DNA of 29,071 nucleotides from Clostridia bacterium (GCA_017481065.1 JAFUPT010000155.1:1-29071); one strand, 5' to 3'. Shown: positions 15,497 through 23,840, counted from the first letter of the stretch. A program made the numbers and translations. The notes: a model not told the origin generated them from the sequence alone.

Positions 15497-15502
15497 ATAT
15501 CC

Positions 15503-15538
15503 GAAGGCCCCGGCAAAGTCGGGACCTTCTTCATTTTT
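15503..15538 (+). terminator. Rho-independent terminator after the LacI-family gene
   Basis: A 12-bp stem with one C-A mismatch and one G-U pair (15503-15514 with 15518-15529, AAA loop) is followed by a T-rich TTCATTTTT. Confidence 0.8.
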
Positions 15539-15570
15539 CCCCGGCGCAGGTTTCCTTGCGGGCGGGAATG

Positions 15571-15579
15571 TGGTATAAT
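15571..15579 (+). promoter_or_regulatory. Extended -10 promoter of the XylB-like kinase gene
   Basis: TGGTATAAT is an extended -10 element with a perfect TATAAT, about 37 bases before the kinase ATG. The -35 region (TTTCCT at 17-base spacing) is weak, consistent with extended -10 dependence or activator control. Confidence 0.6.
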
Positions 15580-15615
15580 GCAAGCAGCTTTATTCATGAA
15601 AGGATGCGGAATATA

Positions 15616-17112
15616 ATGAGCGCATGTATTCTTGCTTTTGATATCGGCACCAGTGCTGTGAAGGCTTCGCTGGTTTCTCCGGAATTGAAGGTGCTGGCCG
15701 AGGCGGCCCAGGCTTACCAGACCCATTTCCCGGCGCCCCAGCATGTGGAGCAGGACGCCCGGGACTGGTGGACTGCCGCAGTGGGCGCCGCCCATAAGCT
15801 CTTTGCCGCCCAACCGGAGATGGCGGCGCAGGTGGCCGGCATCGGCGTGAGCGGCCATATGCTGGGCCTGCTGCCTGTGGATGGCGCGGGCAATCCGCTT
15901 ACCCCGGCCATGATCCATGCGGATAACCGCGCCATGGCCCAGGTGAAGTGCGTGGAGAATGAGATCGGCCTCGACCGCATCTATACCCTCACCGGCAACA
16001 CCCTGAGTCCGGCGGCCCCGCTGTGCAAGGCCATGTGGCTGAAGGAGGAGCGCCCGGAGCTCTACGCGAAGACCGCCCGCTTCCTCCAATCCAAGGATTA
16101 CCTGAATTTCCGCCTGACCGGAAATATGGATTCTACTGATCTCTCCGATGCATCCCATGCCATGGTGATCGATATCCGGGAAAAGAAATACCTGGATGAT
16201 GTGTTTGCCGCGCTGGGCATTGATGGCGGCCGCTTCCCGCAGCTCCACAGCTCCACCGATGTGATCGGCCATCTCAGCCCGGAAGCTGCGAGGGAACTGG
16301 GCCTTGCTGCCGGAATTCCCGTAGCGGCAGGCGGCGGCGACGGCGCGTGCGCGAATGTGGGCGCGGGTATCGGCGCGAGCGGCGATGTGTACTGCTCCCT
16401 GGGCACCACGGGCTGGATCGCCTGCAATATGGATGAACCCTACCTGGATCCCCAGCGCCGGGTGTTCAATATTCTCTCCCTCGACGGTGCGCACAGCGGC
16501 GTGTTTGGTACGGTGCAGTGCGTGGGCCGCTCCATCGACTGGGCGCAGAAGCTCTATGTGCCCGAGGGCATTGATGAAATGAACCGCCTCGCCGCAGAGG
16601 TTAAGCCTGGCAGCGATGGCCTCATCTTCCTGCCCTATCTGGAAGGCGAGCGCACGCCCATGTTCGATCCGCTGGCCCGGGGCGTGTTCTTCGGCATCCG
16701 TCCGGACCACGACCGCAGGCACTTTGCCCGCGCGGTGTTCGAGGGTGTGAGCTACGCGCTGGCCGGCGCAGTGGATATCATGCGGGAGCAGATGGAAATC
16801 CGTGAAATGCGCATCATCGGCGGCGGCGCGAAGTCCGCGCTCTGGCGGCAGATCATCGCCGATACGGGCCGGGTTCGCATCCGCGGCGTGGATGCATCGG
16901 CGGACGCCGCCACCTCCATAGGCGCGGCGGCAGCGGCAGGCACGGCAGTGGGCATGTTCTCCGGCATCGATGAAGCTGTGAAGCGCATCGCCATGACCGA
17001 CACCACCTCCCCGAATCCCGGGCTGGAGGCCCTCTATGCCGACCGCATGGAGCTCTACCAGATGCTCTATCCGGCGTTGAAGAATGCCTTCCACCGGGAA
17101 AACAGGTATTGA
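15616..17112 (+). CDS. FGGY-family carbohydrate kinase, xylulokinase-like
   Basis: A 498-residue kinase of xylulokinase length. The ATP-domain opening FDIGTSAVKASL (9-20), GIGVSGHMLGLLPVD and GGGDGACANVGAGI with catalytic base Asp242 match the XylB branch; LEGERTPMFDPLARGVFFGI and IIGGGAKSALWRQIIADTG are the usual C-terminal blocks. XylB has SGQMHG where this protein has SGHMLG, and NDGR becomes ADNR, so the sugar pocket differs somewhat and D-xylulose is not certain. The ATG at 15616 follows AAAGGATG; a longer in-frame version from 15556 crosses the promoter. The stop is separated by a single base from the next start codon, linking this kinase to an iron-sulfur activator protein. Confidence 0.88.
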   Translation: MSACILAFDIGTSAVKASLVSPELKVLAEAAQAYQTHFPAPQHVEQDARDWWTAAVGAAHKLFAAQPEMAAQVAGIGVSGHMLGLLPVDGAGNPLTPAMIHADNRAMAQVKCVENEIGLDRIYTLTGNTLSPAAPLCKAMWLKEERPELYAKTARFLQSKDYLNFRLTGNMDSTDLSDASHAMVIDIREKKYLDDVFAALGIDGGRFPQLHSSTDVIGHLSPEAARELGLAAGIPVAAGGGDGACANVGAGIGASGDVYCSLGTTGWIACNMDEPYLDPQRRVFNILSLDGAHSGVFGTVQCVGRSIDWAQKLYVPEGIDEMNRLAAEVKPGSDGLIFLPYLEGERTPMFDPLARGVFFGIRPDHDRRHFARAVFEGVSYALAGAVDIMREQMEIREMRIIGGGAKSALWRQIIADTGRVRIRGVDASADAATSIGAAAAAGTAVGMFSGIDEAVKRIAMTDTTSPNPGLEALYADRMELYQMLYPALKNAFHRENRY

Positions 17113-17113
17113 T

Positions 17114-18802
17114 ATGAAGCTGTATTTCGTGAACGAAGATAAATGCGCTGCGGTTTCCGGCGGCACGCTGATGCAGGCGATGATCGAAGCGGGAATCGCT
17201 GTCGACGCGCCCTGCGGCGGCCACGGCAGCTGCGGAAAGTGCATCGTGGAGCTGCGCAGGCCCGGCTCCTGGGTATGGGAACGGGTGCGCGCCTGCCAAA
17301 CTGCGGTGGATTCCGATATGGAGATTAGAACGCTCCGTTCCGGAGAGCTCAGCGTGCTCACCGGCGGCTCCGGCGGGGAAATTCCGTGGAAGCCCTGTGC
17401 GGAGGCTGTGCAGCTGCAATTGCCCCGGCAGGCGCTGGGCAAAAATGCCTCCGCTTGGGACAGGCTCACTGCCGCGCTGGAGGCGGCCACGGGCCAAAAT
17501 GCCTGGCAGCCGGAGCTCAGCCTCCTCGACAAGCTGTGCAGGCTCGACCGGGAAAATGGCGGCGCGCTCTGGGCCGTAGTGGGAGAAAACCGCGTGCTGG
17601 ACGTCTCTGCGGAAGAGCCGCGGGTCTGCATGGCGGCTTTTGACCTCGGCACCACCTCCATCGCGGGCTACCTGATCGAAAATGGGAAGACCATCGCCGA
17701 GCTGGGCGCGGGCAATCCCCAGGCGAAGTTCGGTGCGGATGTAATCTCCCGGGCGGAGTATGCGCTGGAGCACGGTACCCGGGAGCTGGCGGACTGCGTG
17801 CGAACCGCCGTCGATGAATTACTGGGCAGGCTGTGCGCCGAAGCCGGGGTGGAAAGGAGCAGTGTTTTCGCCGTCGCCGTCGCGGGCAACAGCTGCATGC
17901 ACCACCTCTTTCTGAATATCAGCCCCGAATCCCTCGTGCGCGCCCCCTATAACCCCGCCATCCGGCAGGGGCTGGCGCTGCGGGCGGCGGAGTATGGGAT
18001 TTCCGCCCATGGAAATGCCCTGCTGCTGATGCTGCCGGTGATTGCGGGCTTCGTGGGCGCGGATACCGTGGCCTGCCTGCTGGCCGGGGACTGGGAGAAG
18101 CGGGAAAACTGCACCCTGCTGATCGATGTGGGCACCAATGGCGAACTGGTGCTGGGCAATAAAGAGCGCATGATTGCCTGCTCCACCGCCGCTGGTCCGG
18201 CATTTGAAGGCGCGAAGATCGAATGCGGCATGCGCGGCGCGGAGGGCGCCATCGACCGGGTGTGGATTGAAAATGGCAAGCTGCGCTGGCATGTGATCGG
18301 GGATGCTCCGGCCAGGGGCATCTGCGGTTCGGGCCTGGTGGACCTGGCCGCCGCGCTGCTGGAGATGGAAATCATCGATGGCGGCGGCAGGCTGGAGGGC
18401 GGCAGCTTTTCGATCGGGGACAGCGGCGTTGCGCTCATCCAGAAGGATGTGCGGGAATTGCAGCTGGCCAAGGCGGCCATCGCTGCGGGCATACGCCTGC
18501 TGGCCGGGAAACTGGGCGTTGCGCTTGCGGATATTCGGGAGGTGCACATCGCCGGGGCCTTCGGCAGTGCCCTGAACCCGGAAAGCGCTTGCGCAATCGG
18601 CCTGATTCCCGCCGAATTGCGGGATAAGATCCGCCCGGTGGGCAACGCTGCGGGCGAGGGAACAAAGCGCGCGCTGGCGAACCGGGAATTTTGGAAGGCG
18701 GCCCGGCGCCTGGCGGATAAGGCGGAGTTCCTGGAGCTCGCCACCCTGCCGGAATTTCAGGATGAATTTGTGGATGCGCTGGCATTCTTTGAAGAGGAAT
18801 AA
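17114..18802 (+). CDS. 2Fe-2S/ASKHA protein, RACo-like reductive activator of corrinoid proteins (DUF4445)
   Basis: A 562-residue protein. The N-terminal ferredoxin domain has Cys34, Cys40, Cys43 and Cys61 (C-X5-C-X2-C-X17-C), the plant-type 2Fe-2S spacing. After a linker comes an ASKHA ATPase region: FDLGTTSIAGYLIENG, IDVGTNGELVLG, CSTAAGPAFEGAKIECGMRG, GICGSGLVDL and HIAGAFGSALNPESACAIGLIP. This architecture is that of RACo and related activators, which use ATP to reduce inactive Co(II) corrinoid proteins. No corrinoid protein or methyltransferase is visible in the window. The gene starts one base after the XylB-like kinase stop (TGATATG), so the two are coupled, an odd partnership. It could instead donate electrons to another enzyme. 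Family assignment is firm; target is unknown. Confidence 0.9.
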   Translation: MKLYFVNEDKCAAVSGGTLMQAMIEAGIAVDAPCGGHGSCGKCIVELRRPGSWVWERVRACQTAVDSDMEIRTLRSGELSVLTGGSGGEIPWKPCAEAVQLQLPRQALGKNASAWDRLTAALEAATGQNAWQPELSLLDKLCRLDRENGGALWAVVGENRVLDVSAEEPRVCMAAFDLGTTSIAGYLIENGKTIAELGAGNPQAKFGADVISRAEYALEHGTRELADCVRTAVDELLGRLCAEAGVERSSVFAVAVAGNSCMHHLFLNISPESLVRAPYNPAIRQGLALRAAEYGISAHGNALLLMLPVIAGFVGADTVACLLAGDWEKRENCTLLIDVGTNGELVLGNKERMIACSTAAGPAFEGAKIECGMRGAEGAIDRVWIENGKLRWHVIGDAPARGICGSGLVDLAAALLEMEIIDGGGRLEGGSFSIGDSGVALIQKDVRELQLAKAAIAAGIRLLAGKLGVALADIREVHIAGAFGSALNPESACAIGLIPAELRDKIRPVGNAAGEGTKRALANREFWKAARRLADKAEFLELATLPEFQDEFVDALAFFEEE

Positions 18803-18808
18803 GATTGG

Positions 18809-18846
18809 AAGGGCTCGGAAGGCATTATGCCGGAAGAGCCCTTTTT
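18809..18846 (+). terminator. Rho-independent terminator after the RACo-like gene
   Basis: AAGGGCTC pairs with GAGCCCTT (18809-18816 with 18836-18843); an inner GGC/GCC hairpin closes the loop and TTTTT follows. It separates island 1 from island 2. Confidence 0.85.
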
Positions 18847-18856
18847 GATATTATGG

Positions 18857-19004
18857 TTTGCATGTAATTTGCATAGTTTTGCAAAAATCGAACATCGTTT
18901 GCATAAAGGGCTTCTGGAAAAACGCGCACAGTAAAGGGAAAGAAAATTTCAAAATATTCCAATTTGCACGATTTGCATTAAATAAAATGGGTTATATATG
19001 CAAA
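18857..19004. repeat. Cluster of TTTGCAT elements, partly helically phased
   Basis: TTTGCAT occurs on the plus strand at 18857, 18868, 18898 and 18972 and on the minus strand at 18998-19004. TTTGCAA is at 18878 and TTTGCAC at 18963. The first four sites start 11, 10 and 20 bases apart, close to whole helical turns, so they face one side of the DNA. All lie upstream of the -35 box, the last about 7 bases from it. This looks like a multi-site activator or cooperative regulator region; the protein is unknown. Confidence 0.6.
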
Positions 19005-19010
19005 AAGGAC

Positions 19011-19039
19011 TTGTATTTGCGCTCCTTGTGTGATATTCT
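19011..19039 (+). promoter_or_regulatory. Promoter of the second sugar operon
   Basis: TTGTAT (19011-19016) and TATTCT (19034-19039) with a 17-base spacer, just downstream of the TTTGCAT cluster. Both boxes are imperfect, as expected for an activator-dependent promoter. The leader would be about 110 bases. Confidence 0.55.
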
Positions 19040-19156
19040 GATTAAAAATAATGTTTGTTAAGATTGCATCGATTATTGCGCAGTTTGATACAAATATGAG
19101 GAGTAGAATGCAGCTTTGCAATTCAGTTCCGCAAAAATGAAAGGAGAATTGATCGA

Positions 19157-20194
19157 ATGAGCCAGTTCAAATTCGACCCGCCGACCGATTTCGCCTTCAA
19201 GAGCGCCGATTATGTGCCGTACAAGGACCGCGAGGTGTGCGAGCGCCTGCGGAAGATTTCGGGCGTGGACCTGGAGAAGCACATCAACCATTGGACCCAT
19301 CCGGAATTCAACATTCATGTAATGATGAATCCGCATCCGGTGCTGATCGCCAGCCTGTTCACCGAGATCAAGGATACCGCCGCCCGCGGCGAGAAGTGCA
19401 CGCTGATCCTGGGCAACCCGGAGCCGGACACCTATATTCCTCTGGCGCGGCTGATCAACATGTATAAGATCGACTGCAAGCATGTGAACCTGTTCGCCAT
19501 GGACGAGTGGGCGGACGAGGATGGCAACATCGCTCCCGAGACCTACCAGGCGGGCTTTGCACACAGCATGCTGAAGTATTTCTGGGCGCAGATCGATGAG
19601 GAGCTGCGCATGCCGCTGGAGAACGTATATTATCCCACCACGAAGAACATCGGCAGCTATTCCAAGATTCTGAACGATATCACCGAGGGCAAGGGCGCAA
19701 ACATCTGCTCCTCCTCCCCGGGCTGGACCGGGCACATGGCCTTCATTGACCCGGTGCCGGACTTCATGCCCAGCGAAGTGGTCTTCAAGAAGGAATACCT
19801 GGAAGACAAGGCCGCGATGGATAAGTACATCGAGGAATACAAGAAGTATTATCTCACCCAGGAAGCGAAGATCGTGACCCTGCACCCGCTGACGGTGGCG
19901 CAGAACAGCCTGCACGGCGTGTTCGGCCAGAGCGGCTACATGCAGGCAGTGCCGCCGAAGGCCGCAACGATCGGCCCGGTGGATGTGCTGCGTGCCCGCA
20001 AGCGCATTGAAGTGCATGCGCTGATGACCAACGGCACCTTCTCCAGCTGGCAGCGGATGACGAGCCGCCTGGTGCTGCATGGTCCGGTGTGCCCGGAAAT
20101 TCCGAGCAGCATGCTGCAGCTGATGCCCACCGAGGTGCTGGTTTCCGATGATCTCGCCGCTCCCTTCGATTGCTGGGAGAAGGTTGGCTACTAA
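19157..20194 (+). CDS. NagB/6-phosphogluconolactonase-superfamily sugar-phosphate isomerase, divergent
   Basis: A 345-residue protein of the glucosamine-6-phosphate isomerase/deaminase superfamily, longer than classical NagB (about 266). Matching segments: TLILGNPEPDTYIPL, NLFAMDEW with Asp116 at the place of NagB catalytic Asp72, SPGWTGHMAF with His193 at His143, and a C-terminal ATIGPVDVLRARKRI..SSMLQLMPTEVLVSDD corresponding to the end of NagB. By the same alignment Asp141 of NagB is Thr191 and Glu148 is Asp198, so the ring-opening triad is altered. I infer a related isomerase or deaminase acting on a different sugar phosphate. AAGGAGA sits 9 bases before the ATG. First gene of the second ABC operon, behind the TTTGCAT promoter. 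Confidence 0.78.
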   Translation: MSQFKFDPPTDFAFKSADYVPYKDREVCERLRKISGVDLEKHINHWTHPEFNIHVMMNPHPVLIASLFTEIKDTAARGEKCTLILGNPEPDTYIPLARLINMYKIDCKHVNLFAMDEWADEDGNIAPETYQAGFAHSMLKYFWAQIDEELRMPLENVYYPTTKNIGSYSKILNDITEGKGANICSSSPGWTGHMAFIDPVPDFMPSEVVFKKEYLEDKAAMDKYIEEYKKYYLTQEAKIVTLHPLTVAQNSLHGVFGQSGYMQAVPPKAATIGPVDVLRARKRIEVHALMTNGTFSSWQRMTSRLVLHGPVCPEIPSSMLQLMPTEVLVSDDLAAPFDCWEKVGY

Positions 20195-20240
20195 ACAACT
20201 GCGAAACCCGATGGCGCAGTGAGGGAGTTGAGAGCTTGTT

Positions 20241-21731
20241 ATGAATGATATACTGGTCGCAAAAAATATGTCGAAGAGCTACGGCGGCGTGCGCGTGCTC
20301 AACGGCGTAAATTTCAGCCTGCGCAGGGGCGAGGTTCATGCGCTGGTGGGCGAAAACGGCGCAGGTAAATCCACGCTGATCAAATCCCTCGCAGGCGTCA
20401 TCCAGCCCGATCCGGGCAGCGAAATCTATTTTGACGGAGAGCGCATCCCCCATATGACGGCGACGCGCTCCCGCCAGCTGGGCATATCTGTAATCTATCA
20501 GGATATCAGCCTGTTCCCCAACCTGTCCGTGGCGGAGAATATTTTCAGCGGCATGAAGCAGGGCGGCATCCACAATCGCGCAAAGATGCGCAAAACCGCC
20601 GCCGAAGCCCTGGCGCGCATGGGCCTCACCCTCGATCCCGATGCATTGCTCGGCGATATCAGCGTGGGCCAGCAGCAGCTGGTGGCCATCGCCCGCGCCA
20701 TCACTTTCCATGCGAAGGTGATCGTAATGGACGAGCCCACCGCATCCCTCTCCTCCTCGGAGGTGGAAATGCTCTACTCCCTGATCCGCTCCCTGAAGGC
20801 GGAGGGCGTGGGCGTGATTTACATCTCCCATAAGTTTGATGAAATTTTCACCCTTGCGGACCGCATCACCGTGCTGCGCGATGGCACGCTGGTGGCCTGC
20901 GGCGATAAGGATGAATTCGATCAGCACAAGCTGATCACCCTGATGTGCGGCCGCGAGCTGCGCTTCATTCCCTACCACAACGAGGGCGAAGTGGGCGAGG
21001 TGCTCTTCGAGGTGAAGAACCTCAGCTGCGAGCCCCACTTCCGGAATGTATCCTTCCATGTGAAGAAGGGCGAGATTCTGGGCGTGACCGGCCTGGTCGG
21101 CGCGGGACGTTCGGAGGTGGCGCAGGCGGTGTTCGGTCTGCTCAAGCCCCAGGGCGGCGAGGTTTATCTCCATGGCAGCAAGGTGGAGGTGAAGAACGTA
21201 AAGGACGCCATCAGCAAGGGCATCTGCTACCTGCCTGAGGACCGGCGTGAACAGGGCCTGTTCATGACCCACAGCATGAAGGTGAACACCACTACCGCCA
21301 GCATGGAGAAAATCCTCGGCAAAATGAACCTGATCTCCGGCAAGAAGGAGCTGGATACGGCAAAGTCCTACATCAAGAGCCTGGATATCCGCCCGGCGAA
21401 TACCGAGCTCAACGCGGCAAACTTCTCCGGCGGCAACCAGCAGAAGGTGCTCGTCGCCCGCTGGCTGAACGCGAGCCCGAAGCTGTTGATCGTGGATGAA
21501 GTGACCAGCGGCGTGGATGTGGGCGTAAAGACCGAAATCCACAAGCTGCTGCGCGAGCTGGCCGCCAGCGGGGTCGCCGTTGTGGTGATCTCCTCGGACC
21601 TGCCGGAAATCCTGGCCGTGTCCGACAGGATCGTGATCATGGCGGGCGGCACGGTGGCCGCCGAAATGAACGTTGAAGATGCGACGCAGGAAAATGTGCT
21701 CGAAAAGAGCTTCCTGGCAAAGGAGGGATGA
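20241..21731 (+). CDS. Sugar ABC transporter ATP-binding protein (RbsA/RhaT-like, two fused ATPase domains), system 2
   Basis: A 496-residue double ATPase for monosaccharide import. Domain 1: Walker A GENGAGKST (37-45), signature-like ISVGQQQLVAIARAI and VMDEPTASLSSSE. Domain 2: degenerate GLVGAGRSEVAQAVFG and intact SGGNQQKVLVARWL with IVDEVTSGVDVG. It is a paralogue of the ATPase at 10103 but clearly distinct. The stop overlaps the start of the next gene (ATGA), indicating translational coupling to the first permease. GAGGGAG upstream of the ATG is somewhat distant (about 14 bases); GAGAG lies closer. Confidence 0.95.
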   Translation: MNDILVAKNMSKSYGGVRVLNGVNFSLRRGEVHALVGENGAGKSTLIKSLAGVIQPDPGSEIYFDGERIPHMTATRSRQLGISVIYQDISLFPNLSVAENIFSGMKQGGIHNRAKMRKTAAEALARMGLTLDPDALLGDISVGQQQLVAIARAITFHAKVIVMDEPTASLSSSEVEMLYSLIRSLKAEGVGVIYISHKFDEIFTLADRITVLRDGTLVACGDKDEFDQHKLITLMCGRELRFIPYHNEGEVGEVLFEVKNLSCEPHFRNVSFHVKKGEILGVTGLVGAGRSEVAQAVFGLLKPQGGEVYLHGSKVEVKNVKDAISKGICYLPEDRREQGLFMTHSMKVNTTTASMEKILGKMNLISGKKELDTAKSYIKSLDIRPANTELNAANFSGGNQQKVLVARWLNASPKLLIVDEVTSGVDVGVKTEIHKLLRELAASGVAVVVISSDLPEILAVSDRIVIMAGGTVAAEMNVEDATQENVLEKSFLAKEG

Positions 21732-22720
21732 TGGTGCAGCGAATCATGCGCAAAGTCAAGGCCCAGAAGCGCGATCTGATCCTGGTTCTGGTCGTCGTTG
21801 CCATCAGCCTCGTGTTCCAGGCCATCAGCGGCAAGTTCCTCCGGATGAACAATATCGCAAACATCTTCTCCGGCTACGCTGTTTACGGCATCATGGCCGT
21901 GGGCATGATGCTGGTTATCTCCACCGGCAATATCGATGTATCCGTCGGCGCGCAGCTGGCGGTGGTATCGATGATTGTAAGCTCCATGGCGGTCAACGGC
22001 ACGATCAACAATGCCTTCATGGCCATTGTGGTGAGCCTGGTCGCGGGCCTGATACTGGGCCTTATAAATGGATCGTTGGTGGCGCTTTTGAAGCTGCCGG
22101 CCATCATCGTAACCCTCGGCACGCTCAACATCATGCGCGGCGTGATGCTGCTCCTGCTGGGATCGAGCTGGATTTCCGGCCTGCCCAGCTGGTTCACCGC
22201 CATTGCCCGCACCATGCCCTTCGGCCTGCGCTTTAAGATGACGGCCTATGTATGGCTGGGCGTGGCAATCCTCAGCTACTTTGTAATGCACCACATGGTG
22301 CTCGGCCGCAAGGTGCTGGCCGTTGGCGCCAACCCCGAGGGCGCGGCCCGCATCGGCTTCCGCCCGGCTTCGGTGTATATCTTCACCTTCGCCGTGATGG
22401 GCCTCACCAGCGGCCTGGCCGCGCTGTTTTACACCGCGAACGTAGGCATCGCCCAGCCCATCGCCGGCAATGGCTACGAAATGACCCTCATCGCCGCAGT
22501 TGTAATCGGCGGCACCAGCTTCTCCGGCGGCAAGGTTTCCTGCCTGGGTACCTTCCTCGGCGTGCTGCTGCTGAGCATTATTGAAAGCGGCATGGTGATC
22601 TCCAAGGTGCCGGTTTACTGGCAGGAGCTGGTGAAGGGCGCGGTTATCATCCTCGCAATCCTCTCTGCCGCCATGGAAGGCATGGCCGGCCGCAGCAAGC
22701 GAAAGGAGGCGCGCGCATGA
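21728..22720 (+). CDS. Sugar ABC transporter permease 1 of system 2 (RhaP/LsrC-like)
   Basis: A 330-residue membrane protein of the ribose-type permease family, with hydrophobic helices from DLILVLVVVAISLVFQAISGKF onward split by short loops. Family blocks are MMLVISTGNIDVSVGAQLAVVS and MTLIAAVVIGGTSFSGGKVSCLGTFLG. It overlaps the ATPase stop codon by four bases and the next permease by four bases. AAAGGAGGG is very close to the ATG at 21728; the adjacent ATG at 21731 or GTG at 21734 has better spacing, so the true start may be one or two codons later. Two unlike permeases imply a heterodimeric channel, as in the rhamnose and AI-2 (Lsr) importers. Confidence 0.94.
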   Translation: MMVQRIMRKVKAQKRDLILVLVVVAISLVFQAISGKFLRMNNIANIFSGYAVYGIMAVGMMLVISTGNIDVSVGAQLAVVSMIVSSMAVNGTINNAFMAIVVSLVAGLILGLINGSLVALLKLPAIIVTLGTLNIMRGVMLLLLGSSWISGLPSWFTAIARTMPFGLRFKMTAYVWLGVAILSYFVMHHMVLGRKVLAVGANPEGAARIGFRPASVYIFTFAVMGLTSGLAALFYTANVGIAQPIAGNGYEMTLIAAVVIGGTSFSGGKVSCLGTFLGVLLLSIIESGMVISKVPVYWQELVKGAVIILAILSAAMEGMAGRSKRKEARA

Positions 22721-23688
22721 ATCCGAAACTCAAGAAGGCTCTCAAGAGCAACAACATGGGCATGTTCGTGCTGCTGGTTGTGGTACTGCTGGTATTCGGC
22801 GCGATGAACCCTACCTTCCTAAAGCCGGTCAACATCGTGCAGTACGTCAACAACGGCGTGGTGCTGGCCTTCCTCACCTTCGGTCTCTCGGCCACGGTGA
22901 TCACCGGCAACTATGATTATTCCGTCGGTTCCCTCACCAGCTTCGGCACGGTGATGATGGCCCTGCTGCTCAGAAACGGCGTGCCGCTGGTCTTCTCGCT
23001 GCTGATTGCGCTGGTATGCCTGTTGCTGTTCGGCGCGTTCAACGGCTTTCTGGTGGGCTATTTGAAGGTTCCCGGCATGCTGGCAACCCTGGGCACCACC
23101 TCCCTGTATTACGGCACCGCGCTGGTGCTCACCCAGGGCCAGGCCATCGGCGCGAATTCCGAGGTCTACAAGGTGTTCGGCAAGAGCGATATCGGAACCC
23201 TGCCCTTCGGCATCGTGCTGCTGGCCGTGGTATTCGTGCTCTCGGTGATCCTGTTCAACCACACCCGCATGGGCCGCAACTGGTACCTGGTGGGCACTTC
23301 CCAGGAGGTCGCCCGCTTCACCGGCATCGATCCCCGCCGGGAAATCCTCTTTGCACATGTCTATTCCGGCCTGATGTGCTTCTTCGGCGCATTGATCCTC
23401 GGCTCCCGCATGGCTTCCGGCCGCGCGGACATCGCCGATGGTTATGGCCTGCAGGCGATCACGGCGGCAGTGTTCGGCGGCGTGAGCATCAAGGGCGGCA
23501 GCGGCACCGTAGGCGGCGCGCTGCTGGGCGTAATGATCTTTACCCTGCTCACCTCCGGATTTACCATGATCGACCTCTCCCAGTTCTATAAGCAGGTTTC
23601 CACCGGCGTGCTGCTGATCGTGGTGCTCATCCTGCGCAATTTCAAGACCATATTCCCCAATGCCGCAGCCGCTTTTAAGCGGAAGTGA
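22717..23688 (+). CDS. Sugar ABC transporter permease 2 of system 2 (RhaQ/LsrD-like)
   Basis: A 323-residue permease beginning with a lysine-rich cytoplasmic tail and the helix GMFVLLVVVLLVFGAMNPTF. The family segment LSATVITGNYDYSVGSLTSFG replaces the commoner TGGIDLSVG, and LQAITAAVFGGVSIKGGSGTVGGALLG is the conserved C-terminal block. It starts inside the stop region of permease 1 (ATGA overlap) after GAAAGGAGG, so both permeases should be made in equal amounts. With the ATPase and the following binding protein it completes the second importer. Confidence 0.94.
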   Translation: MNPKLKKALKSNNMGMFVLLVVVLLVFGAMNPTFLKPVNIVQYVNNGVVLAFLTFGLSATVITGNYDYSVGSLTSFGTVMMALLLRNGVPLVFSLLIALVCLLLFGAFNGFLVGYLKVPGMLATLGTTSLYYGTALVLTQGQAIGANSEVYKVFGKSDIGTLPFGIVLLAVVFVLSVILFNHTRMGRNWYLVGTSQEVARFTGIDPRREILFAHVYSGLMCFFGALILGSRMASGRADIADGYGLQAITAAVFGGVSIKGGSGTVGGALLGVMIFTLLTSGFTMIDLSQFYKQVSTGVLLIVVLILRNFKTIFPNAAAAFKRK

Positions 23689-23744
23689 AATAAGGGTTTG
23701 TTCCGCGATATGCGGATAATGTTGTATAAGAAATGAGTATATCA

Positions 23745-23756
23745 AGGAAGGAGGAG
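23745..23756 (+). promoter_or_regulatory. Strong Shine-Dalgarno-like sequence without a matching start codon
   Basis: AAGGAAGGAGGA lies about 85 bases upstream of the binding-protein ATG. The only start-like codon nearby is a TTG at 23765 opening a frame of about 19 codons. It might be a ribosome-binding mRNA-stabilising element or the start of a tiny leader peptide. Confidence 0.4.
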
Positions 23757-23840
23757 CAATTCTTTTGCAACCGGGCGTTTCCCCCGGAAAACGGAAAAAC
23801 CGCACAAGCATTGATCAATATTGAAATGGAGGAAAAAATA

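Larger units (their letters stand above)
18847..19156. other. AT-rich upstream region of the second sugar operon
   Basis: About 310 bases with no credible gene; a 67-codon frame at 18858-19061 has no ribosome binding site and spans the repeat cluster. The region carries the TTTGCAT cluster, a promoter at 19011-19039 and, after it, further TTGCAT-like elements (19064, 19115). The composition contrasts sharply with the GC-rich genes on both sides. Confidence 0.65.

Noticed and set aside
15436..17661. 741-codon open frame on the minus strand
   Set aside because: It spans the LacI-family gene end, a terminator, a promoter and two motif-rich plus-strand genes, and has no recognisable domain.
18858..19061. 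67-codon plus-strand frame in the AT-rich leader
   Set aside because: No ribosome binding site, it spans the TTTGCAT cluster and promoter, and the translation is unlike any family I recognise.
18857..19121. Possible CRISPR-like array formed by the TTTGCAT repeats
   Set aside because: Repeats are only 7 bases, irregularly spaced and in both orientations; there are no cas genes.
19854..21542. 562-codon minus-strand open frame
   Set aside because: It is antisense to the NagB-like gene and the second ATPase, both with clear family motifs.
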